Shown piece by piece: positions 36,008 through 44,775 of a stretch of DNA of 64,000 nucleotides. The stretch comes from an uncultured Pelagibacteraceae bacterium. Its GTDB lineage: Bacteria > Pseudomonadota > Alphaproteobacteria > Pelagibacterales > Pelagibacteraceae. How positions within the stretch are numbered: position 1 is the first letter of the stretch; each line of letters begins with the position of its first letter. Under the pieces are notes generated by a model that did no database searches, was not told the DNA's origin, and worked only from the letters and a program-made list of their open reading frames with translations. Position numbers and translations under genes: made by a program. The stretch lies in the NCBI GenBank assembly GCA_902543535.1, contig CACBYG010000006.1, positions 35,869 to 99,868 on the forward strand, read 5' to 3'.

Positions 36008-37500
36008 TTTTTTTTAAATGTTTTGTATATGTGCCAAATTACAATAAAGGCTGTTATTAGCAGAATACAAAGTGTCAGAGTTCTAGCCCATAAAAATTCC
36101 CAAGATCCATTACTTAACAATAAAGATCTTCTTAGATTTTCTTCCATTAATCCACCGAGAACAAAAGCTAAAATCAGTGGTGGCATAGGAAAATCATATA
36201 AGCGTAAAAATGTTGCAACTACAGCAATACCGATCATTAAATAAATATCAAAATTATTAAATGACATTACATAAATGCCAGTGATTGAGAAAAATAAAAT
36301 TAAAGGAATTAAATAATTTTTTGGTACAGCAAGAATTCTAGCTATGTAAGGTATTAGGGGTAAATTTAAAATCAATAGAATAACCATTCCTATATACATG
36401 GACATAATAATTGACCAAAAAATTTCAGGATTAGTCATATACAGTCTTGGTCCCGGTTGAACACCAAATCCTAATAGAGCACCTAACATCACTGCAGTTG
36501 TTCCACTTCCTGGAATTCCTAAAGTAAGCATGGGTACAAATGAACCTGAACATGCTGCATTATTTGCTGTTTCTGGTGCAGATAACCCATTTATACTCCC
36601 TTTACCAAACTTCTGTTTTTCATCATCATTAACTAAATTTCTTTCCATTCCATAAGCTAAAAAAGATGCGATGGTTGCTCCAGCACCAGGCAAAACACCT
36701 ATTAAAAAACCAATTACTGAAGATCGTGGAATTGTTTTATACATTTTTTTTCTATCTTCTTTATTAATTTTTATAGAACCTAATTCGGTTAAAGAAACTT
36801 GTTTTGCAGCAGCCGTTGGATCATTTCTTTTTAAAATAATTGTTAAGGCCTCACTCATTGCAAATGTCGCCATTACAACTAGAACAAAACTTATTCCATC
36901 TGTTAAATTCATATTATTAAATGTAAACCTCGTAATATCTGATAAACTATCTTGGCCAACTGAAGCTAACATCAAGCCAAGCACTACCATCATCATTGCT
37001 TTCAAAAACTGTCCCTTAGATGAGAATGCAGCTATTGCAGTTAAACCTAATATCATTAAAGCAAAATAATCCGGAGATCTAAATGATAAACTAACTTTAG
37101 ATAAACTTGGGGCCAAAAATAATAAATAAATTGCTGAAAACGTTCCTCCAGCAAATGAACTCCATGCAGCAATAGCTAAAGCTTTTCCAGCTTTACCTTG
37201 TTGGGCCATTGGATAACCGTCAAAAGATGTTGCAACAGTTCCTGGAACACCAGGTGCATTTAATAATATTGATGAGGTAGATCCACCAAATACTGCTCCA
37301 TAATAAACACCTGCCATTAAAATTAATCCTGTTGCAGGATCGAAACCATAAGTAATAGGTATCATTAGAGCGATTGCAGTCATCGGACCTAGACCAGGCA
37401 GCATTCCTATAATTGTTCCAAAAAAACAACCAATCATAACCATGAATATATTTTGCAGGGTTAGTGCTGTTGATAGACCGATTAATATTCCCTCAATCAT
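36004..37500 (-). CDS. tctA: Tripartite tricarboxylate transporter TctA (system 1)
   Basis: Large permease of a TTT-family importer for organic acids. 498 residues, about 12 hydrophobic segments. Family blocks are GMLPGLGPMTAIALMIPITY, LLNAPGVPGTVATSFDGYPM and QQGKAGKALAIAAWSSFAGG, with a second-half APETANNAACSGSFVPMLTLG. It overlaps tctB by 4 nt. No enzyme genes are attached to this copy, so substrate is open (citrate, aconitate, other di- or tricarboxylates). Confidence 0.93.
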   Translation of the reverse strand: MIEGILIGLSTALTLQNIFMVMIGCFFGTIIGMLPGLGPMTAIALMIPITYGFDPATGLILMAGVYYGAVFGGSTSSILLNAPGVPGTVATSFDGYPMAQQGKAGKALAIAAWSSFAGGTFSAIYLLFLAPSLSKVSLSFRSPDYFALMILGLTAIAAFSSKGQFLKAMMMVVLGLMLASVGQDSLSDITRFTFNNMNLTDGISFVLVVMATFAMSEALTIILKRNDPTAAAKQVSLTELGSIKINKEDRKKMYKTIPRSSVIGFLIGVLPGAGATIASFLAYGMERNLVNDDEKQKFGKGSINGLSAPETANNAACSGSFVPMLTLGIPGSGTTAVMLGALLGFGVQPGPRLYMTNPEIFWSIIMSMYIGMVILLILNLPLIPYIARILAVPKNYLIPLILFFSITGIYVMSFNNFDIYLMIGIAVVATFLRLYDFPMPPLILAFVLGGLMEENLRRSLLLSNGSWEFLWARTLTLCILLITAFIVIWHIYKTFKKN

Positions 37501-37967
37501 CCCATCACTCCGATCAATTGTAAAAATGGATCTCTTAAATAAATCTCAAGAACACCATGTAACAAATACATAAAGGCTGCTACAAAAGGGAAAGATAGTA
37601 AAAACATCAATATCCAACGTCTTTCACCTAAAAAATAATAAGAGCCAAATAAAAAAAATGAAGTAGTTAAAAAATATCCAACTTTTAAAATTGTTGCTCC
37701 ATAAATAATTGCAATAATAATTAATATTGCTGTTTTTTTATATTCTAAATTTCTATGTTCAACTTTAATAGTTTCTGGATCTGGTAAAATTAATTTTAAC
37801 CCTGAAAAAAATAGTCCTGCATAACCTAAGTAAATTGGAAATGTTTTTGCATTAAATGGTGCATTTTCATCAAATGCAAATACTTGAATTTGGTAAGCTG
37901 TATATAAATAAAATACTGAAAAAATAAAAAAGAGCAGTGATATAATTTTAGTAGTATTTATATTCAC
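37497..37967 (-). CDS. tctB: Tripartite tricarboxylate transporter TctB (system 1)
   Basis: Small four-helix membrane subunit, 156 residues, fast evolving as usual for TctB. The start codon is GTG at 37967. Recognition is by position between tctC and tctA and by the helix pattern with FPIYLGYAGLFFSGLKLIL after the first helix. The 31-nt gap from tctC has only a weak 5-bp stem-loop, unlike the second TTT system, which has a full terminator there. Confidence 0.85.
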   Translation of the reverse strand: MNINTTKIISLLFFIFSVFYLYTAYQIQVFAFDENAPFNAKTFPIYLGYAGLFFSGLKLILPDPETIKVEHRNLEYKKTAILIIIAIIYGATILKVGYFLTTSFFLFGSYYFLGERRWILMFLLSFPFVAAFMYLLHGVLEIYLRDPFLQLIGVMG

Positions 37968-37998
37968 TGCTCTAATTTTAACTTACTAATCTAAAAGA

Positions 37999-38979
37999 CT
38001 AGATAACTCCTAATTTTTTCATAAGAGCTGTCATTTCCTCAGTTTGTTTTTCTAAGAATGAAACAAATTTACCCTCAGGATTATAAATATTTACCCAAGC
38101 GTTTCTTGCTCTAACAGCTTCCCATTCAGAAGTTTTTTGAACATCACCAAGCATTTTAGCAATTTTAGATTTATCAGAATTACTCATACCTGGAGGACCA
38201 AAAAATCCTCTCCAGTTTACGAATTGCACGTCATAACCTTGTTCTTTAAGAGTTGGTGCATCTGGAGCATCTGAAACTCTTGATGGAGCAGTTATACCAA
38301 TAATTCTTACCTGGTCTCTTGCACCCATAAGTTCACCTAAACCTGTCGAGATAATTTGTGTCTCTCCAGATAAAAGTCCAGCTAATGCTTTTCCACCAGC
38401 ATCATAAGGAATGTATGCCACAGCATTTGGATCTGCACCTGCAGCTTGAAAAGCTAATGCACCAATTAAATGGTCCATACTTCCTCTTACTGATCCACCT
38501 GCCATTTTAATAGAGTTTGGATCTTTTTTATATGCATCGACAACATCTTTAAAGTTTTTGAATGGTGAACTCTTAGCAACAGCTATTGCACCATAATCAC
38601 CAATTACACCAGCAATTGGCACAACATCTTTGTAAGATAAAGTTCCGTTGCCTTTTACGTAACCTTTGTGTCTTGTAATTGATCTTAATACTAACGGTGT
38701 AGATTGTACTAATACTGTATTCGCAGGTTTAGTATTAATCATATAAGCTAACGCTTTACCACCACCACCACCTGACATATTTTCAAATGATGCACTTTTT
38801 AACATTCCAGCTTTTGTTAAAGCTTCTCCAGTACCTCTAGCAGTTCCATCCCAACCACCACCAGCACCACCACCTATCACGAAGTGAATTTTATCAATCG
38901 CAGTTGAACTAGTTGTAGATGCTGAGAATAATAGGATTGCCGAGAATAATACTGAAACAATTTTTTTTATATTTGTCAT
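37999..38979 (-). CDS. tctC: Tripartite tricarboxylate transporter substrate-binding protein TctC (system 1)
   Basis: Periplasmic binding protein of the TTT family, 326 residues. The signal peptide is residues 1-28 (ending near STTSSTAID). HFVIGGGAGGGWDGTARG is the TctC loop that binds the carboxylate; PYDAGGKALAGLLSG and NWRGFFGPPG are further family blocks. GAGGAAT precedes the ATG. Divergent from the AbrB-family gene over a 183-nt region with an inverted repeat at 39014-39049. Ligand unknown. Confidence 0.92.
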   Translation of the reverse strand: MTNIKKIVSVLFSAILLFSASTTSSTAIDKIHFVIGGGAGGGWDGTARGTGEALTKAGMLKSASFENMSGGGGGKALAYMINTKPANTVLVQSTPLVLRSITRHKGYVKGNGTLSYKDVVPIAGVIGDYGAIAVAKSSPFKNFKDVVDAYKKDPNSIKMAGGSVRGSMDHLIGALAFQAAGADPNAVAYIPYDAGGKALAGLLSGETQIISTGLGELMGARDQVRIIGITAPSRVSDAPDAPTLKEQGYDVQFVNWRGFFGPPGMSNSDKSKIAKMLGDVQKTSEWEAVRARNAWVNIYNPEGKFVSFLEKQTEEMTALMKKLGVI

Positions 38980-39013
38980 TTTATTCCTCTTTCTCTTATT
39001 TAAAGACCAAATT

Positions 39014-39049
39014 AAATTACATTACCCAAGGTTATGCAACCTGTAATTT
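39014..39049. promoter_or_regulatory. Inverted repeats in the tctC-AbrB divergent region
   Basis: AAATTAC (39014-39020) is complementary to GTAATTT (39043-39049), and inside it AGGTT (39029-39033) pairs with AACCT (39038-39042) around ATGC. This is the most structured part of the 183-nt spacer between divergent genes and a candidate operator or leader hairpin. I see no other feature in the spacer. Confidence 0.35.
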
Positions 39050-39162
39050 GTTAATACAACTTTCGATTGAAGTCATATTTTTAAAAAATAGTGTGAGTAA
39101 ACAATAGAAAAATATTTTTTTAAATAACAAGTTTTGAATTTTTAATTTAATTAAAATTATTA

Positions 39163-40242
39163 ATGTTTGATTTTATTAACTACACTAATATTAAAAATTA
39201 TTTAACTTCGATTATTAAAAGTTACAAAGCAATAATTATAGGTCTGATTGGTGGTTATTTAGGAACAATAATTGGTTTACCTCTCCCTTGGTTGTTAGGT
39301 TCATTAGGTTTAAATCTTTGTTTTGCATTTACAAAATTTCAAATTGAATTCCCTACTGAACTATTAAATCCTGTTTTTTTAATAGTAGGTATTATTTTAG
39401 GTGGAACATTAAATGTTTCACTACTTTATAAAATTCATTTGTGGATTTTTTCATCTATTGCCATGATTTTTTGTACAGTCATCAGTACTATTTTGGCAGG
39501 ATATTATTTTTTTAAAATTTGTAAGTTTAGTAAATTCATTTCAGTTTTGGCTGCACTTCCTGGGGCATTTGTTCCAATTTCAGCAGCATTATTAGAATTT
39601 GGCAAAAGTAAAGATGATAAAAAAGTTTTGATCCCACAAGCCACAAGAGTAATTTTTATTGTTAGTTTTGTTCCTTTATTTTTCATTAATAATTTAGGTT
39701 TTTCAGAAATAACGGGTTACAATTTTTCTAACGTTTATGATTACAAGTACTTCTTAGAAATTATATTTCTCGTGTCTATTTGTTTTTTATTCGCAAATTT
39801 ACTTAAAAAATTCAATATCCCTTCTCCTGCATTAATTGGTGCTATGGCTTTATCAGGATTATTTTATACTTTTGAGATTATTGACTCTAGGTTTCCAGAT
39901 ACATTTATAAATATTGCATTTGTCTTTTTGGGAACTGCATTAGGAACAAGACTAAATGGTTTAAAATTAAATGAATTGTTATACTTTATATTTCATGGAT
40001 TAGTTGTTAGCGCAATTTTAGTAATTGTTGCAATGACCACTGCTTATATTTTAACTTATGCAGGTTTTAATTTTATTCCGACATTTTTAAGTTTTGCACC
40101 TGGGGGAATTCACGAAATGGTGGTTATAAGTGTAGCTTACAATATTGATCCTATTTTTGTAAGCTACCATCATTTTTTGAGAATATTTTTAATTGTAATA
40201 TTCTTACCACTTCTTTTATCAAAATTTCGTCAAAATAATTAG
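39163..40242 (+). CDS. AbrB-family (ammonia monooxygenase-like) membrane protein
   Basis: A 359-residue protein with about 10 hydrophobic segments, of the family annotated as AbrB duplication or putative ammonia monooxygenase; it is not related to real ammonia oxidation. Duplicated GxxxGxxLGLP-type segments are visible: GLIGGYLGTIIGLPLPWLLG and FVFLGTALGTRLNGLKLNEL. LAALPGAFVPISAALLEFG and LSFAPGGIHEMVVIS mark the pseudo-symmetric centres. Probably a transporter; divergent from TTT system 1 and convergent with the MmgE/PrpD gene. Substrate unknown. Confidence 0.8.
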   Translation: MFDFINYTNIKNYLTSIIKSYKAIIIGLIGGYLGTIIGLPLPWLLGSLGLNLCFAFTKFQIEFPTELLNPVFLIVGIILGGTLNVSLLYKIHLWIFSSIAMIFCTVISTILAGYYFFKICKFSKFISVLAALPGAFVPISAALLEFGKSKDDKKVLIPQATRVIFIVSFVPLFFINNLGFSEITGYNFSNVYDYKYFLEIIFLVSICFLFANLLKKFNIPSPALIGAMALSGLFYTFEIIDSRFPDTFINIAFVFLGTALGTRLNGLKLNELLYFIFHGLVVSAILVIVAMTTAYILTYAGFNFIPTFLSFAPGGIHEMVVISVAYNIDPIFVSYHHFLRIFLIVIFLPLLLSKFRQNN

Positions 40243-40258
40243 TAACTGTATACTAAAT

Positions 40259-41683
40259 TTATTTACTTAATAATTTACTAAGTAATTTAATATTTTTAAC
40301 TTTATCTAAATTTTTAATTGTACTAATTATTTTTTTTGATTTATTTAATGGCCATTTTGCAAATTCTGCACATCCCATAAACTTATCTGCCACTTCATCA
40401 TAAGTCATTGGAATTGCTGGGCTTCCTTTTCCAAAATCACCTCTTCCAGATATTTTTTTTCCATTTTTTAGATAGATATCAATAATTGTTGTCATTTTAT
40501 CGTAACCAGCTGCCTCTGCTCTCTGATTTTTGTAAAAATTTATTTTTCTTAACATTTCTTGCACATCAGGTTTGTTTATTCTTTTATCCTGATACTCAGG
40601 AATGTATGCTCTTCTCTCTATTAACAAGATAGCTATAGAATATTCCATACTAAATTTGGCTTGAAACTCATTTTTTGGCCTATGATGAATTAATGCATTT
40701 TGCATGTTATGATTTGTACCTACATCAACTTTAAGAACTTGTTCTGGTTTAATGTCATATTTGTTAATTAATTCTAACATTTTTGTCATACCTGGATGAG
40801 TTAAAGATCCACATGGGTGAGGTTTAATTGATATCCCTGGTTTACTAAAAGTCCATGGTCGACCTAATTTTCCTTTTATTGAACTTAAATCATAGCCACC
40901 CCCATGAGCTTGGAAAAAACCTCTGGGAGACTCTAAAATTTTATCAGTTGCTGACCATCCGTAACCAACCAAATCACAAGCAACCACTCCACTTTCTGCT
41001 GCTCTCCCTGCATGCAAAGGTTTTGTCATTGTTCCAAAATTTTCTCTTAAGCCGGCACTCAATGAAGCTGCTACACCTAAAGATTTTTGAATTTTTTCAA
41101 CATTAAATTTTCTTATTTTTGCTGCAGCAGCTGCGGAAGCAAGAGTCCCACAAGTTGCTGTTGAATGAAAGCCATGTTGATAGTGTCTAGGAGACATTGC
41201 TTCAGAAATCTTACATTCTACATCAACACCAATAAGGTATGCATTTAAAAAATCTTTTCCATTAATGTTATTTATTTCACCTTCTGCAAAAGCACTTGGC
41301 AAGCAAGGTGCTGTAGGGTGAGTTAGTAAACCATATACTCTGTCTGAACCTACTGCCAATTGTGTGTCATCATAATCATCAGAATGAATACCTACACCAT
41401 TTGCTAACGCCGCAAACTGACTGGGAACTTTCATTTTTGAACCAATTACAGTTGCTCTACCATTGGCCGAATTTTTTTTGATCTGTTTAAATAGATATTC
41501 ACCAGTTCTTGCTACTGAGCCAGATAAAGCCAAACCAAATCCATCTAAAATATGCTTTTTAGCTAATTCAACGACACTTGTAGGAATATTTTTAAATTTT
41601 GTTTTATGAACAAACTTAGAAACGTAATTGGTTAGTTCTTTACCTTTGGAGCTATTTATATTTGGTGTGTAAGCTTTTTTCAT
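40259..41683 (-). CDS. MmgE/PrpD family protein
   Basis: A 474-residue protein of the MmgE/PrpD fold, paralogous to prpD at 10033-11535. Blocks: ANGVGIHSDDYDDTQL (active-site Asp region), GLLTHPTAPCLPSAFA, YQHGFHSTATCGTLASAAAA, MTKPLHAGRAAESGV and KPHPCGSLTHPGM. Sequence is far from prpD, resembling the group active on aconitate-like compounds and itaconate precursors, but this is not decisive. Its ATG overlaps the stop of TTT system 2 TctA by 4 nt, so it is part of the transporter operon and likely acts on the imported acid. Confidence 0.86.
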   Translation of the reverse strand: MKKAYTPNINSSKGKELTNYVSKFVHKTKFKNIPTSVVELAKKHILDGFGLALSGSVARTGEYLFKQIKKNSANGRATVIGSKMKVPSQFAALANGVGIHSDDYDDTQLAVGSDRVYGLLTHPTAPCLPSAFAEGEINNINGKDFLNAYLIGVDVECKISEAMSPRHYQHGFHSTATCGTLASAAAAAKIRKFNVEKIQKSLGVAASLSAGLRENFGTMTKPLHAGRAAESGVVACDLVGYGWSATDKILESPRGFFQAHGGGYDLSSIKGKLGRPWTFSKPGISIKPHPCGSLTHPGMTKMLELINKYDIKPEQVLKVDVGTNHNMQNALIHHRPKNEFQAKFSMEYSIAILLIERRAYIPEYQDKRINKPDVQEMLRKINFYKNQRAEAAGYDKMTTIIDIYLKNGKKISGRGDFGKGSPAIPMTYDEVADKFMGCAEFAKWPLNKSKKIISTIKNLDKVKNIKLLSKLLSK

Positions 41684-43158
41684 ATTCTTTTCCTTTCAGT
41701 AAAAAGATTTTTTATTGGTTTATAAAATAGACTTAAAAATGTAAGAATAAAAAATGTCATTGCAATTGGTCTTGTAAAAAACATAAATAAATTTTGATCA
41801 AATATAATTATTGATTGTGCTAATGAATTTTCAACTAGTTGGCCAAGTACTATTCCCATTATTATCGGTGCTGGTGAAAATCCAGATCTTCGTAAGAAAA
41901 ATCCAACAACACCTGAAATTAACATTATGTAAACATCCACCATCGATTGAGACAATCCATAGGATCCAACCAAACAAAAAACAAATACAGATGGCCACAA
42001 AAATCCTCTTGGAATTAATGAAATTCTTGAGAAAATCTTTGCACCAAGCAAACCAAAAATTAAAAATATAAAGTTAGCTAAAAGCATGCCATAAAAAATA
42101 GTGTAAAGAAGATCGGGTTGTTGCTCAAACAAATAAGGTCCAGCCCTTAAACCATGAATTTGAAAACCTCCTAATATTACCGCAGTTGTTGCAGATCCTG
42201 GAATTCCGAGTGCAAGAGTTGGTATCATTGCTCCACCTGTTGCAGAATTATTAGCTGCCTCAGGCGCTGCTACCCCTTCTATCTCTCCTTTACCAAAGTT
42301 TTCCTTGTTTTTAGACCATCTTCTTGCTTCATTGTACCCTATCATTGCGCTAACAGTACCTCCTTCTGCTGGGAGTATTCCAATAAAAGTTCCAATACCT
42401 GTTGATCTTAATATTGTTTTTCCACAATTTTTAAATTCCGTAATGGAAGGTAATTTTATTGCTGAAAATTTAATTCTTTCTAATAAAAGCTCACTCTTTG
42501 ATGCTTGAACAAAAATTTCAGACATAGCAAACAAACCAATTAAAACTGGAACAAAACTTACACCTTCAAATAATTCATCTATGCTAAATGTAAATCTTGA
42601 AATTCCAGTAGTTAAATGGACACCTATTGTTGCAACAAATAATCCTATCAAACCTCCAATTAGGTTTTTCACTGGAGATTTTGAACTTATTGATGCTAGC
42701 ATTGATAAGCCAAATATAGCTAACGCAAAATACTCAGGTGGACCAAATTTATATGCAATCTTAGCTAAAGTTGGTGCAAAAATAATTAAAACTATTAATG
42801 AAATAATTCCTCCAATTACACTGGAAACAGCAGCCATTCCTAATGCTTTACCTGCTTGACCGTTTTGGGCCATTGGAAATCCATCAAAAGCTGTCGCTGC
42901 AGCTGGTGGAGCACCCGGAGCATTAATCAATATTGCTGTTATCGATCCACCAAATGTACCCCCACAATATAAAGCAGCCATTGCTGCAATTGCCTGATTA
43001 GGTTCTAAATATATAGTAAATGGTAATAATAAAGCTATTGCCATACCTGAACTTAATCCAGGTAATGCTCCAATTAAAACTCCTACTATTGTAGATCCTA
43101 AAATTAGAAGAAATGTAGTTAAGTCTAATATTAAAGTTATCTTGCTAATTAATTCCAT
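41680..43158 (-). CDS. tctA: Tripartite tricarboxylate transporter TctA (system 2)
   Basis: Large permease, 492 residues. Family blocks are GALPGLSSGMAIALLLPFTI, LINAPGAPPAAATAFDGFPM and QNGQAGKALGMAAVSSVIGG, then APEAANNSATGGAMIPTLALG. It overlaps tctB by one base and the MmgE/PrpD gene by 4 nt. The two TctA proteins of this window are clearly related but well diverged, so they probably carry different acids. Confidence 0.93.
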   Translation of the reverse strand: MELISKITLILDLTTFLLILGSTIVGVLIGALPGLSSGMAIALLLPFTIYLEPNQAIAAMAALYCGGTFGGSITAILINAPGAPPAAATAFDGFPMAQNGQAGKALGMAAVSSVIGGIISLIVLIIFAPTLAKIAYKFGPPEYFALAIFGLSMLASISSKSPVKNLIGGLIGLFVATIGVHLTTGISRFTFSIDELFEGVSFVPVLIGLFAMSEIFVQASKSELLLERIKFSAIKLPSITEFKNCGKTILRSTGIGTFIGILPAEGGTVSAMIGYNEARRWSKNKENFGKGEIEGVAAPEAANNSATGGAMIPTLALGIPGSATTAVILGGFQIHGLRAGPYLFEQQPDLLYTIFYGMLLANFIFLIFGLLGAKIFSRISLIPRGFLWPSVFVFCLVGSYGLSQSMVDVYIMLISGVVGFFLRRSGFSPAPIIMGIVLGQLVENSLAQSIIIFDQNLFMFFTRPIAMTFFILTFLSLFYKPIKNLFTERKRI

Positions 43159-43622
43159 TAATAAAAATTCCTAACTATGAAGTCTTCCAAAATACCTTGT
43201 GGAAATTTAAGTTGTAGAACAAGAGTAAAAAAAACAAATACAAAGAGTGTCATTCCAATTGAATATAAAAGAACAAAAAATTTATCTTTTCTTTGCCAAA
43301 GTAATGGAGTTACGAATGTAAATATTAAAATTGTTAAAAAAAAACCTAATTTATCAGCTATTAAAATTATAAATAATATAAATCCAAATGTAATAAAAGC
43401 ATTGCTTTTTATAATCTCTTTTTTTTCCTCTATTAAGTTTTTATTTTGATAGATTTGAAATAAGCTTAAAAAAACTATCAGAGTAAATATCAATCTGGGC
43501 ATCATAGTTGGTTGCATGCCTTGAGCTAGAATTTCTGGTACTTCGTCAAATGAAAAAGTATAGATATACAGTAATATAGTGATGGTAATTATTACCGACA
43601 AAATTTTTATATCTTTTATCAT
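43158..43622 (-). CDS. tctB: Tripartite tricarboxylate transporter TctB (system 2)
   Basis: Small permease subunit, 154 residues with four hydrophobic segments. MQPTMMPRLIFTLIVFLSLF follows the first helix and is the usual TctB pattern, here with MPRL. It sits after a terminator-like hairpin that follows tctC and couples to tctA by a one-base overlap. Confidence 0.86.
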   Translation of the reverse strand: MIKDIKILSVIITITILLYIYTFSFDEVPEILAQGMQPTMMPRLIFTLIVFLSLFQIYQNKNLIEEKKEIIKSNAFITFGFILFIILIADKLGFFLTILIFTFVTPLLWQRKDKFFVLLYSIGMTLFVFVFFTLVLQLKFPQGILEDFIVRNFY

Positions 43623-43635
43623 CTAATGAATTCTT

Positions 43636-43669
43636 AAAAAAAAGGGGGAAACATTCATGTTCCCCCTTT
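43636..43669 (-). terminator. Terminator/attenuator between tctC and tctB (system 2)
   Basis: On the minus strand AAAGGGGGAA (43641-43650, read complemented) pairs with TTCCCCCTTT (43660-43669), with a bulge and small loop, and is followed by T residues (43636-43640 and the stem end). It should stop most transcripts after the binding-protein gene and let a minority continue into the permease genes. Confidence 0.75.
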
Positions 43670-43685
43670 ATATAACTTTAATTTA

Positions 43686-44663
43686 TTATTTTGCTAAACC
43701 TAGGCTTACAAGAGCAGCTCTTGCTTCTTTGTAAATTTTCTTGATTTCAGCGTCCCATGCAGCCGAGCCAGCTACACTAGATGCATCAAGACCTGCACCA
43801 GTTAAATAGTTTTGATAAACTGGATGAGCCATTGCTTTTAAAAAGCCTTTTTCAAGTTTTGCAATTGTTTCTGGTGGTGTTCCCTTAAGAACAACAACTC
43901 CTCTAACCGTTGCAAAAGAGGCATTGATACCTTTTTCTTTTAAAGTTGGAGTATCTGGCAAAGCAGAAAGTCTTTCGTCAGCCATTACAGCTAATACTCT
44001 TAATTCTCCACTCTCTAACTGATCTTTACCTTCATCTAAATTTAAGCCAGCAGCATCGATTTGAGCTCCTACTAGGTTAGTCATAATTGCACCACCACCT
44101 TCAAAAGGAACAAAAGCTATCTTTGTTTTTGCTTCTCTGGCAAAAATTAAACCTGAGATATGGTCTACACTTCCAACGTTAGTTCCGCCATATTTAATAG
44201 GTTTTTTATTACCTGCTTTAATAAGATCCTCAATTGTTTTGTATGGACTTTTAGCATTCACAAATATTACAATTGGGTCAACAGTAGTTCTTGCAACTCC
44301 AACAAAATCATCAATATTAAGTGCTGCTCCACCTCTTGCCATTCTGAATAAATGTGTAGGTGTTATTGCTAACACAGTGTGGCCATCTCTTGGTTTGGAT
44401 TTAACATAAGACATTGCTTTGTTTCCTCCATCACCTTTTTTTGGAGTGATATACGCGTTATTTTTTAGATTTTTTCTTGTTCTTATTAATAACATCCTAG
44501 CAGTAGTATCTGTACCACCACCTAAGCCAGCATGTGTTACAACTTCAATTGGTTTAGAAGGAAAGTCATCAGCAATAGCAATTGTTGTTACTTGTCCTAG
44601 GCCTATAAATGAAGTGATTATTAATGCAAAACTAAGAAATAAACTTTGTATTTTTTTAATCAT
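43686..44663 (-). CDS. tctC: Tripartite tricarboxylate transporter substrate-binding protein TctC (system 2)
   Basis: Periplasmic binding protein, 325 residues from the ATG at 44663. The frame reaches an ATG at 44678, but the sequence between (ATGAGAGGA) is the ribosome site of the second ATG, so 44663 is preferred. Signal peptide about 30 residues (through TIAIADDF). VVTHAGLGGGTDTTARMLLI is the ligand loop, VPFEGGGAIMTNLVG and TVRGVVVLKG are family blocks. First gene of the tctC-tctB-tctA-mmgE operon. Confidence 0.91.
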   Translation of the reverse strand: MIKKIQSLFLSFALIITSFIGLGQVTTIAIADDFPSKPIEVVTHAGLGGGTDTTARMLLIRTRKNLKNNAYITPKKGDGGNKAMSYVKSKPRDGHTVLAITPTHLFRMARGGAALNIDDFVGVARTTVDPIVIFVNAKSPYKTIEDLIKAGNKKPIKYGGTNVGSVDHISGLIFAREAKTKIAFVPFEGGGAIMTNLVGAQIDAAGLNLDEGKDQLESGELRVLAVMADERLSALPDTPTLKEKGINASFATVRGVVVLKGTPPETIAKLEKGFLKAMAHPVYQNYLTGAGLDASSVAGSAAWDAEIKKIYKEARAALVSLGLAK

Positions 44664-44775
44664 TATTATTCCTCTCATTAATTATTAATTAAAGTTAATC
44701 TTAAACGTGGTTTTGTGTCAATGTAATAAGATATATGTATATTGTGTCACACTAAATGATAAATAACATTTAGAT

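Noticed and set aside
36671..37069. 132-residue plus-strand frame
   Set aside because: Antisense to tctA; membrane-protein genes commonly give long antisense frames.
39163..40242. Ammonia monooxygenase annotation for the AbrB-family protein
   Set aside because: This is a historical misnomer for the family; the sequence is a duplicated membrane transporter-like protein with no Amo features.
44716..44721. TTGACA on the minus strand upstream of tctC system 2, a possible -35 element
   Set aside because: The hexamer is perfect, but at 16-18 nt there is no good -10 match, so I do not call a promoter.
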